Positions 22,986 to 35,514 of a stretch of 64,000 bases of DNA are shown here, in pieces. Origin of the DNA: Daedaleopsis sinensis (taxonomy: Eukaryota; Basidiomycota; Agaricomycetes; Polyporales; Polyporaceae); NCBI GenBank assembly GCA_033807695.1, contig CM066308.1:3892381-3956380 (forward strand), written 5' to 3'. The position numbers and the translations under genes were made by a program. Numbering within the stretch: position 1 is the stretch's first letter; each line of letters starts with the position of its first letter. Below the pieces are notes generated by a model that had not been told where the DNA came from, searched no databases, and worked only from the letters and a program-made list of their open reading frames with translations.

Positions 22986-25900
22986 TCACGCTCGCTCCTT
23001 CGTCTCCTTCGGCCTGTCGGGGTACAGCTGGGGGAAACCACCGGTCAGCACGCATGCTTCTCTACCACAGCACCTCGGAGACGGACCTTTCCCGGGTTAA
23101 ACAGGTTGAGAGGGTCGATAGCCCTCTTAATCGTCTTCATGAGCTCTACGGTGCCCTCACCGAGCTCCTCGTACAGGTACTCGCGCTTCCCGAGCCCGAC
23201 GCCGTGCTCGCCCGTGCACGTCCCGTCGAGCGCGATCGCGCGCTTGACCATGCGCCCGACCGCGTCGTGCGCGCGCTGCAGCTCCTCCTCGTTCCGGAAC
23301 AGGAGCAGCGCGTGGAAGTTGCCTGCGGGCGGCCGACGACGCTGTCAGCGGCTATAACAAGAGCGGGCACGGGAGCGAGAGGAGAGAGATGGCGACGCAC
23401 CGTCTCCGACGTGCCCGACGATGGTGTTGACGATCCCGTGTGCCTCGAGGTCCTCCTTCGTCGCGTAGACGAGGTCAGGCAGCCGCGAGGGCGGGACGCT
23501 GCCACGTGAACAGTCATAAGCTACGCACACGCACACACAGACACACCCGAGTGATAATGCTCACCAGACGTCCGTGCTCCAGCCCCGCGCGTCAGGCAGG
23601 ATCGCGAGGCTCGAGTAGAGCGCGTTCTTCCGGTCCGTCCAGAGGTCGTTCGCCTCCTTCTCGTTGCGCGCGAGCGAGAAGCCCGTCCCGCCGTGCTTCT
23701 TCGCGATCGTCTGCACGACGTCGGCTGTTTCCTGGAGGGCGCGCTGGGTCGGGCCCTGGAACTTGAAGAAGAGCGAGTCCTTCTCGGGCCACTTGCGCGA
23801 GGACATGCCGTAGATGTTCGTCGCGCGCATGAACTGGTCGTCGCACAACTCGACGCACTCTGCACGGGAGGGGTGTGAGCGTAGGTGAGTATGTACAGGG
23901 GGCGGGATACGCACGGATGCCCACGCCCGAGTTGACGATCTCGATCACGGCCTCGGTCGCCTTGCGTACATCTGGGAACTGCACGACGGCGACGTTGGTC
24001 GGCAGCAGCGGCGCGAGGCGGATGGTCACTTCAAATTGGTAGCGAACGATTAGTCGCTACGGCAGCGCGAGTGTCGGATCATAGGCAGACGGACCTTCGG
24101 TCACGATGCCCAGTGTGCCCTCCGCGCCGATGAACAGCTTTGTGGTATCGAACCCGGCGGACGACTTGCGTGCGCGTCTGCGCGTTTTGATCACCTCACC
24201 AGAGGGCAGCACGACTGTCTGCATGTAAGACCATGAGCAGCGGAGACGAGTGCGGAAGGAGGAGGGGCACGAACCGCGTTCAAGAACCATTCTGCCTTGG
24301 CCGTCCCGTACCTGACCGCGTTCGCTGGACCGATGTCAATGGGTTCGTTCTCATATCCAGAGTAGACGCAAACGCACTGCCAGAGCACCCGGTGCTCAGC
24401 ATGCCGCCGATAGTCGCTCCCGGGGCCGGGTCAAGCTAGACCATCACGATGAGCGGGCGGAGTGGACACGATGTGCGAGTCTTTGGACTTACAGGGAAGA
24501 ACAAGGGAATGCCTACGGAGCGTGGTCCCACATTATGAGTGGAGGTGGACGCGTAACGAAACGTATCCGCGCTCACCTTTCTTCTTGAGCGTTTCGTTGA
24601 GATCCATCCAACGGATGCCGGGTTGACAGACGACGTCCGAGTCCGCCTCTGCCCATATATTCGGTCAACTTGTTCATGCAATCCAAGTTCCATGCTAGTT
24701 TCTTCGCCAGCAGTCGTGGAGACGTCTGAGTCGACGTTCGTCCATCAAGCATACCGAGAGCCACGGCTGAGCAAGATGCAATAGCAACGTCGCGCCTAGC
24801 ATGCCACTTCATTTGTCTTCGCTGGTTGAGACTAGTGGGGCAACCCCCAGCGCGCGTGAGAGCTATGGACCTAGTGGCCCACCTGCAGACTCACAAGCTG
24901 GCAATGCTAATGAGATGAGCCGGTTAGGAGGCGTCTTAGACAGGCTCCTGGAGAGAACGAGACTGAGTCGCGACCTAACCGTCTGGTAGAGTTCAGATTG
25001 TCTTTCGAGGGCGCGGGCTATCGCGAATGCCACTCTCCGCCTGCCACCATCGTGTTGGCTGTGCCGCCGCGAATCGACGCGTCCGGAAGTCGCGAGTCGG
25101 ACTCGTGCTGTCTCGGCGACTGGTTTGGAGTTCGCGCGGCCCGTACCAGGAGGGTGAAGTACTTAACTATATGCGTGTAATTCGGTCCGAGTCAGGACGT
25201 GTGCCGAGTCTCGCGCACACGCGGGGTACTTTCGCCTCGCCGCTTCAACCAGCCTGACCCCGGAGGTAAAGGAGATTGACGAAATGCTGGAAGGCATGTC
25301 TCTGTCACGGTCGGCTTGTCTTCCTGCCTTTCTGGGGCCGAGACAGAGACATGCCTTCAACGGTTGACTGCCACTTATACGGAACTGAACATGGACCAGG
25401 GAGAGGAGAGAACGAGGACGTACCATGTATTTCGATGATCCGGTCCATCTTCGACATATCGACACAGATGCCCCCAACGGAGGGCTTCACGCGAAGGGGG
25501 TTCAGACCACCAAACGACGCTGAGCGCAGAGAAGGGGCGTACCGCACGGAAGTGGCCCTCGAGACTGGTCGCGCCGGAGTAGGGGATGACAGGCATGCGG
25601 TATTTGACGGCCGTCTTCACGACCTTCACCACGTCCTCGGTCGACTTCGGGTACACGACCACCGACGGCCAGGAGCCTGCAGAAATATCGCAGCACGCAC
25701 TATGAGCGCACGTTCCCTCCGAGAGTTGCGCACGGCCAAGCGGGAGCGGCAGTTCGATGGGTACTCACCAGGATGGTAGTCGTTCTCTGAGAACCCGTGC
25801 TCCTCCAGATGCGCCGCATCCGTCGTCACCGCGTCCTCGTCCTCGAACGCAGCGCGCAGCTCGCTGATCGCCTTCTGGAAGTCCGCCGGGAAGCCGTACT

Positions 25901-26195
25901 GGCTGTTCAGCTCCGCACCCGCCCTGTTCCTCTCCGTGTCGGCATTGCTCCCTTGGGATGCGGCGTAGTACGCGACCGCCCCGCTGAGGATCGAGCCGGC
26001 TGCGAAGGCGAGTAGAGGGCCACGGCTCGAGCCTGAGCTCAGATTAGGATGTTCGTGAGCTGTTGAGCTGTTCTGGCGGGAGGTGAGAGTCGCAGGACGG
26101 AGGAGGTGGCTAGCAGGGGCGCGTCGCGACAGGGAGAGGACTTGGGCGCGGCGGGCAGGACCTGCAAGGGTGCGACACGAAGACGAGAGTTGCAT
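22986..26195 (-). CDS. DLD1: Mitochondrial D-lactate dehydrogenase (cytochrome)
   Basis: Thirteen exons: 26195-25769, 25676-25543, 25484-25424, 24648-24577, 24511-24492, 24435-24378, 24324-24275, 24218-24095, 24028-23915, 23859-23565, 23498-23401, 23322-23087, 23027-22986. Frame closes throughout and the product is 576 aa. The N-terminus is Arg/Ser-rich without acidic residues, as in mitochondrial presequences, and a hydrophobic segment near residues 60-80 may span the inner membrane. The FAD-binding domain shows [14 protein letters not shown] and [18 protein letters not shown]. The C-terminal FAD-oxidase domain shows [24 protein letters not shown] and [10 protein letters not shown]. The enzyme oxidises D-lactate to pyruvate and reduces cytochrome c. 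Intron 3 is 775 nt, against 53-92 nt for the others. Confidence 0.95.
24649..25423 (-). repeat. Inflated intron of the D-lactate dehydrogenase gene
   Basis: The third intron (GTACGT donor at 25423, GGGCAG acceptor at 24649) is about ten times the length of its neighbours. It contains an imperfect hairpin at about 25290-25360, where GGCATGTCTCTGTC pairs with GACAGAGACATGCC across a ~40-nt spacer. I found no clear terminal repeats or target duplication, so insertion of an old element is likely but not proven. Confidence 0.55.
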
Positions 26196-26774
26196 GCTTG
26201 TGGTCGTAGCTCTGGCCGTAGGAGAGAGGCTGCGAGATGTCGACGGAGAGGAGACTCAGGAGAGAGAGCGGGCAGTCGGCCGAGTGCGCCGAGCGGTTGC
26301 AATTATTGAGCGAGTTGACCGTTATAAGCCAGTGTGTGAGAACGAGAAGTAAGAAGCGTTGATGAGAAGATGATGGTATGTAGTAAGGATGCCATCGCGC
26401 TGAGTCAAGCAATCAACTCGTTTTCGATAGGAGGTAGAATGTGTTCCGCACGTCAGCGTCGGAGGCAAGCACGAGTCCGTGACGCGAGCCTCGCGTGCGC
26501 CTGCGTTCATCACATGCTCGTCCTGGCCTGCACGGTTCTGACGATTTGCGATCGCGTGGAGATGCGCGATGGACGTAAAGATACATCAGGTCCGTGCGCG
26601 CCCCGAACTATCCACTTTAACCCACACCGAAATGGGCTCTCGCTACAGGGTCGTGTGAGGCGTAAATGGTCATGACATTCCAAAAGAAAAATGGTATAGC
26701 TACAGGTCGTACTTATACATACATGTATTACAGACATACTCGGTCGTGCAGTTCGAGCACCGGGACCACCAGAT
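26196..26774. other. Intergenic between two minus-strand genes
   Basis: This holds the 5' flank of the D-lactate dehydrogenase gene and the 3' flank of the membrane-protein gene. Nothing else is recognised. Confidence 0.5.
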
Positions 26775-27866
26775 TCAGACATCCACCTCCATGTCGTCCC
26801 GTGTGACCTGTCGCGCGACCTTCTCCTCGTCTGGGCTCTGCTGAATGTGGAGGTTGTACAGTTTGTGCACCTCGGGGCTCGCCCAGTTCTCGCGCTCGTA
26901 CTCGAGCTCGCGGTGGACCCACCAGACGGTGACGGACCCTGCGACCATCGCCCAGAGCCAGGGGAGGCCCCAGCCGATCCCGTAGCCGATGTCGTCCGGA
27001 GTGGTCCAGGCGATCGCGATGAAGGCGGCGGCGCAGAGCATGCCCGAGGCGCCCCAGCCGAGGGCGGTGGTGCGGACAATGCGGCGCATGACGGCGGAGT
27101 GTTCGTAGCGGATGCGCCAGGCCTGGCGGAACTCGACGCAGCCGCCGCCGTCGACGGCGACGACGTCCTCGACGAGCGTGTAAACGGCGGGGGGCAGGGG
27201 CGTGCGCGGCGGCATGGAGGAGACGCGGAAGGGCATGGTGAGGCGGTGGGGAAAGAGGCCGGTGAGGAGGAGCGGGAAGCAGAAGGCGATCATGAAGCAG
27301 GGGAGGGACATGGCGACGGTGTGCACCGAGCCGGGGTTCCTGGTGTGTGCTGTGAGGATGCATGGCCCGTCGGGGTAAGACAGAAGGACTTACAGAGAGG
27401 AGCCTATGATGAGCGGGACGAAGAACGCCGTCATGCCGAGACCGATCTGGAGTCTAGAGGGAGGGGGCGGGTGAGTACGGCGGACGCGGAGAGCGAGGGT
27501 TGTGCATTACTCCCATGGCGAGAAACTAGAAACGTACGTGAATGCATCCGGGCCAAATCTACTCGCGCCGAGCGGTCTCCTCTGGTGGCTGCTGTCGCTG
27601 ATGAACAGGTACCACGACCTGCGGGCCATTTTGTAGCCCGAGTACGTGCCGACGAGAGAGGTGATGATGGCAAGATTGGTCGTATTACTGAGGTGGGCAC
27701 CCCATCGTATCGAGTAGAAGAGAATGAGCGGGAGAATGCCTGCCTCGGCGAAGATGAGCGTGAAGAAGCAGATGATCGCGAACTCGCGTCGGCCGGTCTT
27801 GATAGAGTAGTTCAGCGGGGGCGGTCGCGCAGGATTGAAGGTGATCGAGGATGCGTAGGAGGACAT
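26775..27866 (-). CDS. Multi-pass membrane protein of unknown function
   Basis: Three exons: 27866-27538, 27453-27394, 27339-26775. The introns are 84 and 54 nt, frame closes, and the product is 317 aa. About six hydrophobic segments are visible (FFTLIFAEAGILPLILFYSI, NLAIITSLVGTY, GMTAFFVPLIIGSSL, LPCFMIAFCFPLLLTGLF, GMLCAAAFIAIAW, GWGLPWLWAMVAGSVTVWW). The C-terminal tail is charged. I do not recognise the family; it resembles uncharacterised fungal membrane proteins. It is divergent from the HECT ligase gene, with 292 bp between start codons, so a shared promoter is likely. Confidence 0.85.
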
Positions 27867-28158
27867 GGCGAGCGTTGGAAGAGAGAGAGGCTAGCGCGTT
27901 GGGAAGATATGTGCAGCTGCGCTGGGAGTGGGGCGTCCATGTCTGGAGTGGGACTGGAGGAGGTGGAGAGCTACGTCTGCCACGAAAACTCAAGCACAAC
28001 TATGCGATGACATCATCCCACGCGACGCGTTCTATCAGTCACGTGCTCAGCTGCATACGCGTTCTGGCGCGCTCGTCCGCCTCAGCTTACGAAACGCTCT
28101 TGCTCTCTGCGGCCACCACCGACTTGTAGTCCTGCTAGACCCGCTAGAACCGCTTGCC
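27867..28158. promoter_or_regulatory. Divergent promoter between membrane protein and HECT ligase
   Basis: 292 bp separate two start codons pointing away from each other, so both 5' controls must lie here or overlap the genes. No single element is singled out. Confidence 0.5.
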
Positions 28159-31100
28159 ATGAACGTCCCTCTCTTTGGCGACCAACCGAACAAACGGCGG
28201 AGGGAGATCAACCTCGGCGGAACCCGCATCGGCGCCACGCACACCGACATCCTCCAGGAGGCCAAGCTTAGGCGACTCCAACGCGACGACCTCAAACGCC
28301 GCCAAGCGGCTGCCACACGCATACAGTCCACCTGGAGAGGCTACGTAGCTCTCCGTGCTGCCAGAGAACAGCTCCGCTCCTCCTTCGAGCAGGACATCAC
28401 CAGTCTCACTGGCCTCCGATGTCTCGTTCTCCTCGGCCAGGACGAGGACGCGCTAGGACGGTGGTCTACAGTTGTTGGAACTTCTGGGAAAGGTGCGTAC
28501 CAAAATACCAAGCGTATGCACCATCCGCCTCAGCTCGCCGCAGAAATCCTCTCGCAATCCGATCAGCGCTGGGTCGTTCTCCTCCAACGAGTGAGTCGAA
28601 TGCTCCTACGGTCCATCGCTCACGATCCCAAGTAAGTATCTCCGTCTTTGCTTGTCGTCCCGGAACACACATTCGCCACTGTGCCTTCGTGTCCCCACTG
28701 TTGCGCCGCATGAATTCGGTAAAACTGGCTTGGGCTGCAGCATGCCCTCACCGCAGCTCTTCCAATCTGGTCCTTGCACGGACGCGCGACCTGAAAGAAG
28801 CTGGCTCTCTTGCCCGTCCATGTGCTCGCTGCCCTCCGTACTCGTCCTCCGCCCATGCTTGTATCACTGGAGTGTGGCGTATACGGTTACGCACAAGAGC
28901 GTGCCCATACGCTCGGCTTACCTTTCCCCTCCGTGTCCGGGACCGGATTCGTTTTGAAAGAGGGGCAAGCTTGAGGCGCACAGCTCGATGTCCGCCGGTA
29001 CCTGTTAACGCCCTGTCTCTTGTCTGACAAGGCTTGCTCGAATTCCGTGCGTGAGTTGTACCTTGCGACCATTCGCAAGCGAGCGAATGCATGCGCCATC
29101 CCAATTGTCAGAGCGTTGCGTTCACTTATCGATTGGCTCTCATTAACGATTCACACCATTCGGCGTTACATCTCTCGCGAGAGCCTTTACTGACCAACCA
29201 CACAAGGTCACAGTACGCGGAAACGCATCTAAACGTCGTCAACATTTTGCTACACGACAATCCCAACCGTGCCGCCATCTCCCGGTACCTCGTCTCGCAC
29301 GGGTTCTACTCCCTCCTCCGCGATGCCATCCTCCAACTAGTGCGTGCAACGACCGCTCTCTCGACACATGCTAACTTTAGAAACAGCCCGTACCGGCAGC
29401 GAAGAAGTCCACCCTTTTATCCCCTCTCACGACAGCGCTCGCGGCGCCCTTGTCGCACACCGACAGCCTCCCGCTTTCTCTTCGCGAACTCGTCCTAGCC
29501 ATCCTGACTATTCCGCTGCTTCCGAACCGCCTCCTGCCTGCTCTCGGCCCGTTCTCTGCGCGACTACCACTCGCCTCTCTCGATCTCGTCCCGCTGGACA
29601 TAATCTCCGACCCGGTGCTGTCTTCGATAGAATCCAAGATTCACTTACTAGCGAACCTCGCCGCCTTCATGCCTCCGAGATACTCGGCACTTCCACCATC
29701 CGCGTTTGCGCACTACCTCCAGCTGTCTGCCCTGCTCATGAACGCTCTTCCGACACATGCGCTCGAACCACCCGAAGATAAGCCAGACGCCACGAAGAAT
29801 TGGGCGGACGACGACTCGGACGACGAGCACGAAACTCGGGTAGAGGTCGTGTCCTCGTTCGAGGTGAAGCACTCGCTGCCGCAGCTGGACGACCGCACGC
29901 GGAAGCGGCTGCTGACGCTCCCATCGCCCGAGCATATGAATACGTTGCTGAAGGCGACGCAGAGCGAGCGGCTCCTGCCCGCGATCATCTCGTTTTGCTT
30001 CGCGCTGAACACGGTGTGGCCCGCGCGGCGGGACAAGGTGCTAGGGGCGATGGTTGTGCACAATCGGGGTGGGCTCTTGCGGGAGCTCTTCCGCGGATAC
30101 GTGCGTAGCTCGCCGCTCGGGCGCGACAGCGACATCACCAGTACGTGGGTTCACTCTCTCTGATCTGACGGGTGCTAACTGCGGCTAGAACCGGAGTACG
30201 CGGCATCATGGCCGCCGATGCTCCTTCTCGCGGACCTTTACACGCACGCGCTGCTCACGATGGGCGATGACGAGTTCTTCTCGACGGGGACGAGCCCGGA
30301 CGTGCCGCGGAACCCGCTCACCCTGGACGAGCTCACGGTGTACTCGCGCAAGCTGCTGAACATCGCATTCACGCTGTACTGGCGGGAGGACCTCTCGAGC
30401 GCGCAGGAGGCAGTCCCAGGGCTAGGACAGATCAGCTGGGAGAACGTGCGGGAGAAGGCGACAAAGTGCTTGCAGGCACTGCACGCCAGAGAGTGAGTGT
30501 CTTGTCTCACCCGTATTCCCTCGCTGACAGGTGTGCAGCTCGAGACGGCCGTTCACGCCTGCCGACCACTGGCTCGTTACCGCGCACATGGACATGAACT
30601 CGTTCATCCAAGCCGCCATGTACGTCCGTCCGTCCGTCTCCGCCCCTGACGAGCGCTGACCGTCTCGCAGCCTAGAGGAGAAGCAGCTCTCGGACCCCGA
30701 GGGCGGGCGGGTGCTGAGCAAGCGGCAGATCGCGCAGATCTCGCCGCGCCTGGGCGTGCTGCACCACATCCCGTTCGCGATCCCGTTCGACGTGCGCGTG
30801 GGCATCTTCCGACGGTTCGTGCTGAACGACATGGACTCGCGCGGGTTTTGGCCCTGGCGCGGGCGTTCGGGCGGCATGCGGGTCACGATCCGGCGCGAGC
30901 ACGTCGCGCAGGACGGGTTCGACAGGCTTGCGGAGGGCGATTTGAAGGCGCCGATCGCGATTACGTTCATCGACCAGTTCGGGAACGAAGAGTGCGTCCG
31001 CTATCCGTCATCGTTCGCTGATATCTGACACGCTTGCAGAGCGGGCATCGACGGCGGAGGAGTGTTCAAGGAGTTCCTGACCAGCCTGTGCAAGGAGGTG

Positions 31101-32413
31101 TTTGACACGGACCGCGGGCTCTGGCTTGCGAACAAGAAGAACGAGCTGTACCCCGCGCCGCATTCGTACGCCACCGAGTGTGAGTCGTGCTCATCACTGG
31201 TGACGAGCTGTCGCTGACGTTTCTTTGTCTCGACGACAGCACATAGCCTGGCGTGGTACCGGTTCATTGGTCGCATCCTGGGCAAGGCGCTGTACGAGGG
31301 CATCCTCATCGACGTCGCGTTCGCAGGTTTTTTCCTCGCCAAGGTCGGTTCTTCGCCTTCCGTTGACCGTTCTCGTCCATTGGCTGACTGCCGCGTGCAT
31401 CGCGTTTCTTGTAGTGGCTAGGGAAGCAGAGCTGGCTAGACGATCTCGCGTCGCTAGACCCGGAGCTCTATCAGGGCCTGATCTACCTCAAGCACTACAC
31501 GGGCGACCCCGAAGAGCTCTCAGTCAACTTCACCGTTGCCGAAGAAGGTGCGTATCTCTACCTCATCTCGCGGGGCCCTTGCGGCCGGTGCTCTCCGTCG
31601 CTCACCGCGAACGGCAAATGCACGCAGAGTTCGGCGTGACGAAGACGATCGACCTCATTCCGGACGGGAGCAACATTCCTGTCACGCGAGAGAACAGGCT
31701 GCAATACATATATCTCGTCGCGCACTACCGGCTCACGCAGCAGATCAAGAAGCAGAGCAACGCGTTCTTCGAGGGTCTGTCGGAGATCATCGATCCCAAG
31801 TGGTTGCGGTGCGTCTCTTCCCCGACTGTCCTGGCCGACCGCGCGCACTGACCAGACGGGCGACCCGCAGGATGTTCAACCAGCAGGAGTTGCAGATCTT
31901 GCTTGGAGGGGTCAATGCGCCGATCGACCTCGACGACCTGCGGAGATATACACAGTATGGGGGGCTGTACGACGACCAGCACCCCACCATCCAGCTGTTC
32001 TGGCAGGTCGTCAACACGCTCAGCCAAGACGAGCGCAGGAAGCTGCTCCGGTTCGCAACCAGCTGCAGTCGGCCGCCGTTGCTGTAAGTGTCGTCTCCGT
32101 CGTACTCCTCGTGGCCGAAGACTGATCTTGATATTTCTGCTGCTGCGACGACGTGTGCTAGTGGGTTCAAGGAGCTCAACCCGAACTTCGCGATACGGGA
32201 TGCGACTGACGACGAGACGCGGTTGCCGACCGCGAGCACATGTGTCAATCTGCTGAAGGTTCGTCGTCGTCTTCGTCCCGAGTCCCGCGTTCGTCGTAAG
32301 GCTGCTAATACATCTCTGAACGCGCGCAGCTTCCGCGGTACTCGAGCGCCACGGTTCTCCGCGAGAAGCTCGTCAAGGCTATCAACTCAAACGCGGGGTT
32401 CGACTTGTCGTGA
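28159..32413 (+). CDS. hul5: HECT-type E3 ubiquitin ligase (Hul5/UBE3C-like)
   Basis: Start at 28159. Early exons are 28159-28492 and 28544-28631. Resolved later exons are 29214-29339, 29381-30140, 30189-30492, 30539-30619, 30671-30991, 31040-31179, 31240-31343, 31415-31547, 31628-31808, 31871-32083, 32162-32258 and 32330-32413, all in frame. Exons between 28632 and 29213 are not resolved; a coding-like piece starts at about 28985 (LDVRRYLLTPCLLSDKA). The N-terminus has an IQ motif (AATRIQSTWRGYVALRAAR), as in UBE3C. The C-terminal HECT domain is complete: GIDGGGVFKEFLTSL, FIGRILGKALYEGILID, LLGG and the active-site Cys (codon 32241-32243) in LPTASTC. It transfers ubiquitin to substrates; Hul5/UBE3C works at the proteasome. 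Length is at least 987 aa. Confidence 0.9.
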
Positions 32414-32580
32414 GATGTCGTTGCATGGGATCGGGCTTATGCATGTGCTTCTGCTGTTCCGCTCGTACGAAGGTGTTTGTCAACAGTGTAGTATTACTTA
32501 CTCGGGAATAAATTGTATTCACAGCGAGAGATAATTATAAACATTGTCAATCTTCTTTATAATCGAGACACTCAGTCTGT
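32414..32580. other. 3' flank of the HECT gene
   Basis: Contains AATAAA-like sequence near 32509 and no coding frame. It abuts the copia long terminal repeat, whose outer edge cannot be fixed. Confidence 0.4.
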
Positions 32581-32795
32581 GTATGCAGAACTGAGGCGAC
32601 GGGACGTGCGGCAGCGATACTTAAACGTATCGTAACAAGACTACTCGTGAACAAAAGAAACCGTCAATACTAAGGCACGTATAAGAAACTTGAGACCTTT
32701 AATTGTAAGTAGATGAGACGCGCAGCCGTCGCGTCTTGTGCGCGCAAGGACCTGACGCGCGCGCGAGGACCGCGCAGGTTGCTCAATCCGCAACA
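32581..32795 (-). repeat. 3' LTR of the copia element (outer edge approximate)
   Basis: Directly after the pol stop codon (TGA, 32805-32803) comes a purine tract (GGGGGAG, 32802-32796) and then TGTTGCGGATTGAG starting at 32795. This is the expected order of polypurine tract and LTR start. The 5' LTR is absent, so the outer end cannot be set by comparison; it lies somewhere between about 32570 and 32660. Confidence 0.6.
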
Positions 32796-35514
32796 CTCCC
32801 CCTCAAACCGGAGCGAGTCCGAGCGCGGTCGCGAAATGCTTGACCTTGACGGATGGGAGCGCCTTCGTGAGGGTGTCGGCAGTCTGGTCGTTGGTGGGGC
32901 AGTAGATGAGTCGAATCGAGCCAGCCTCGATGACATACCGGATGTAATGATACCGAATGTCGATGTGTTTGGTGCGTGCGTGATACGAGCCGTCCTCGGT
33001 GAGTGCGATCGCGGATTTGCTGTCCGAATAGAGTGGGGTGGGCTCGGCGAGAGGACGGAAGACTTCTCCAATGAGACGGTGAAGCCAAATGGCTTCTTTG
33101 GCAGCGTGGGTGGCGGCGACGTACTCCGACTCGGCGGTAGACAAGGTGACCAACTCCTGCTTCTTGGAAGACCAGGAGACGGCGCCGCCATCAACCAGGA
33201 AGACGTACCCGGTGATCGCGCGCCGGTGCTCTTGAGTTGCGCCGTCTGCGTCGACAAACCCTTGGAGTCCACGCTGCTCACCTCCATACGTGAGCGCGAG
33301 GTTCTTGGTGCCAAGCAGGTACCGGAAGACGCGCTTCAGCGCCTCCCAGTGCGGCCATCCGGGGTTCTGCGAGTACTGCGCCAGGGTAGAGACTGCGAAC
33401 GCGATGTCCGGTCGCGTGCCCATTGCAGCGTACATGAGTGATCCGAGAGCCTCCTTATAGGGAACGCGCCGCATGCGCGCGACGTCCGTAGCGCTCTCCG
33501 GGCATTGGCTCTTTGTGAGTTGGATGTTCGGGTCCATGGGAGTCGAGCACGGCTTGAGGTCGTCGAAGTTGAAGCGTGTGATGATTGCGTCGATGTACGA
33601 GTGCTGTGAGAGTGAAAGCGAACGTTTCTCGCGGTCGCGCGAGACTTTGATGCCGAGGATCCAGGTGATTGGACCAAGGTCGGTGAGTCTGTACCTCGCG
33701 CCAATCTCCTGCTTGTAGCGTGCGAGAAGCCGTTTCGAGCTCCCTGTGATGAGACAGTCGTCAACGTGAATAGCCAAGATGACAATGTGGTGGTTGTCGC
33801 GCTTGAAGAACACCCCGTAGTCCGCTTCCGCGCGCTTGAAATCCAAGTCAGCGAGTGCGGCGCAGAGGGTGTCGTACCATTTTCGCCCGCCTTGCTTCAA
33901 TCCGTAGAGCGCCTTCTTGAGCTTCAAGACAAAGCGCTTGCGGTCCGCGAGGTCGTGATCCGGCGGTTGTTCGAGGTAGACTTCGTCGTCGAGGGTCGAG
34001 TTCAGGTACGCGGAGTTGAAGTCGAATGATTCCGCAGGCCAGTCGTTACGCGCTGCGATGGCTAGGATAAGTCGGAAAGATGCGAGCTTCGCAACTGGGG
34101 CAAAAGTCTCGTAGTAGTCAACCCCGTGTACCTGAGTGAAGCCGCGCGCGACCAATCGCGCCTTGTACTTGTCGATTTCGCCCGCCGCGTTCTTCTTGAT
34201 GCGCAGGACCCACTTGCAGCCTACGACGTTCCCGGTCCGAGGCCGCTCCACAACCTCCCAGGTCCCGTTTTCCTGCAGGCTCCGGATCTCCGGCTCGATC
34301 GCCTCCTTCCATTTCGGCCAGTCCGGTCTCTTCTTCGCCTCCTCGAACGTTGGTTCGAGACACTCTGCCTCGCCCATGACCGCGGCCATCGCGACGTCTT
34401 CTTCGTCAACTCGCGCGCTCGCGAATGCCATCGCGGCAACGTCTTCTTCGTCCGCTACCTCCTCCACAGTCGCGCGAAGCTTCGAGCCAGCCTGGACGCC
34501 TTTCGGCAAGACCGGACCGCCCGCCTTGCCTGCCGCACTGCCCTCCCCGCTCCTCAACCTGCGCACGTAATCCGATTCCTTACGGACCCGCTGCGATCTC
34601 CGAGGTTCTTGTTCAAATCCGGCGCCCAGAACATCGGGTGCCGGCGGCGCAGCTTCGTCGGGAGGTGGAGATGGTGTGGTGTCAGTAGAGCTGGGGATAG
34701 AGTCGGGGGATGTAGCCGGTACGCGCTCGTTGATATTCTCCTGCTCCCCCTCGAGCGGTACGTCGTCATCCATGCTGTCGCGCGTGACGTCAAATTTCAC
34801 GCTGCGCTCCACGGTGACTGAGCGCCGATCAGGCCAGTAGATGCGGTGTGCATCTGTCTCCTCGTCGAATCCGACCCAGCGCCCGGTGTCAGCCCGACTC
34901 GAGAGCTTCGAGCCGCTCGGCGAGTGCACGCGCACCTCGCAGCCCCACGGATGCAGGTGCGCGAGGTTCGGTTTCTTGCCCCAAAAGGCCTCATACGGGG
35001 TCTTCCCATCGAGCGCGCTCGTCGGGGTTCGATTCTTCAGGTACACAGCGTGGCTAGTTGCCTCGCCCCAGAGATAGTCCGGGAGCTTCGCGTCGTGCAG
35101 CATCGCGCGGACCTTTTCGATCACGGTCCGGTTCGCGCGCTCGCTTACGCCGTTGTACTCAGGCGTGTCGTGCGTCGTGAGCTTCCGAGTGGTGCCGCGC
35201 GCTGCGAGATGGTTGGTGAACTCCGTGCTGAGGTACTCCCCGCCCCGGTCCGTGCTGAGGTACTCCCCGCCCCGGTCCGTGTGCAGGGTCTTGATCCGCG
35301 CGCCCTTCTGAGTCTCCAGGTACACCTCGACTTTCTTGTATGACTCGAAAGTCTCGTCCTTGCGTGCGCTGGAGGTGCTTGAATGTGTAGCGCGTGCTGT
35401 CGTCGGTGAACATCACGTTGTAGCGCCGTCCTCCCAGTGTTTGGACGGGCGCCGGCCCCCACAGGTCCGAGTGTAGCTCGCCTCCGATCTCCGTTGCGCG
35501 CGGTCGTACGCGGT
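32796..35514 (-). mobile_element. Ty1/copia retrotransposon, 5'-truncated and frameshifted
   Basis: The main open frame (35325-32803, 840 aa) reads in the order integrase, reverse transcriptase, RNase H, the Ty1/copia order. Seen: TDRGGEY, the integrase tail PEYNGVSERANRT, the RT motif AIHVDDCLITG and the RNase H end ARTKHIDIRYHYI. Upstream, the integrase start (SDLWGPAPVQTLGG, MFTDDSTRYTFKHL) continues to about 35514 but in another frame; the shift lies near 35360-35367. Gag, protease and the 5' LTR are missing, replaced by unrelated repeat at 35515. A 27-bp tandem duplication doubles TDRGGEYLS in the catalytic core. The copy cannot be autonomous. The many plus-strand open frames over this span are antisense shadows. 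Confidence 0.92.
35225..35278 (-). repeat. 27-bp tandem duplication inside copia integrase
   Basis: Two identical 27-bp copies lie head to tail and encode TDRGGEYLS twice, including the second catalytic Asp of the integrase triad. The insertion keeps frame. Confidence 0.9.

Noticed and set aside
26847..28010. 387-aa plus-strand open frame
   Set aside because: It is antisense to the three-exon membrane-protein gene and consists of Glu/Asp/Gly/Arg-rich sequence typical of GC-rich shadow frames.
34126..34821. 231-aa plus-strand open frame in the copia element
   Set aside because: It is antisense to reverse transcriptase and integrase coding sequence, whose motifs are clear on the minus strand.
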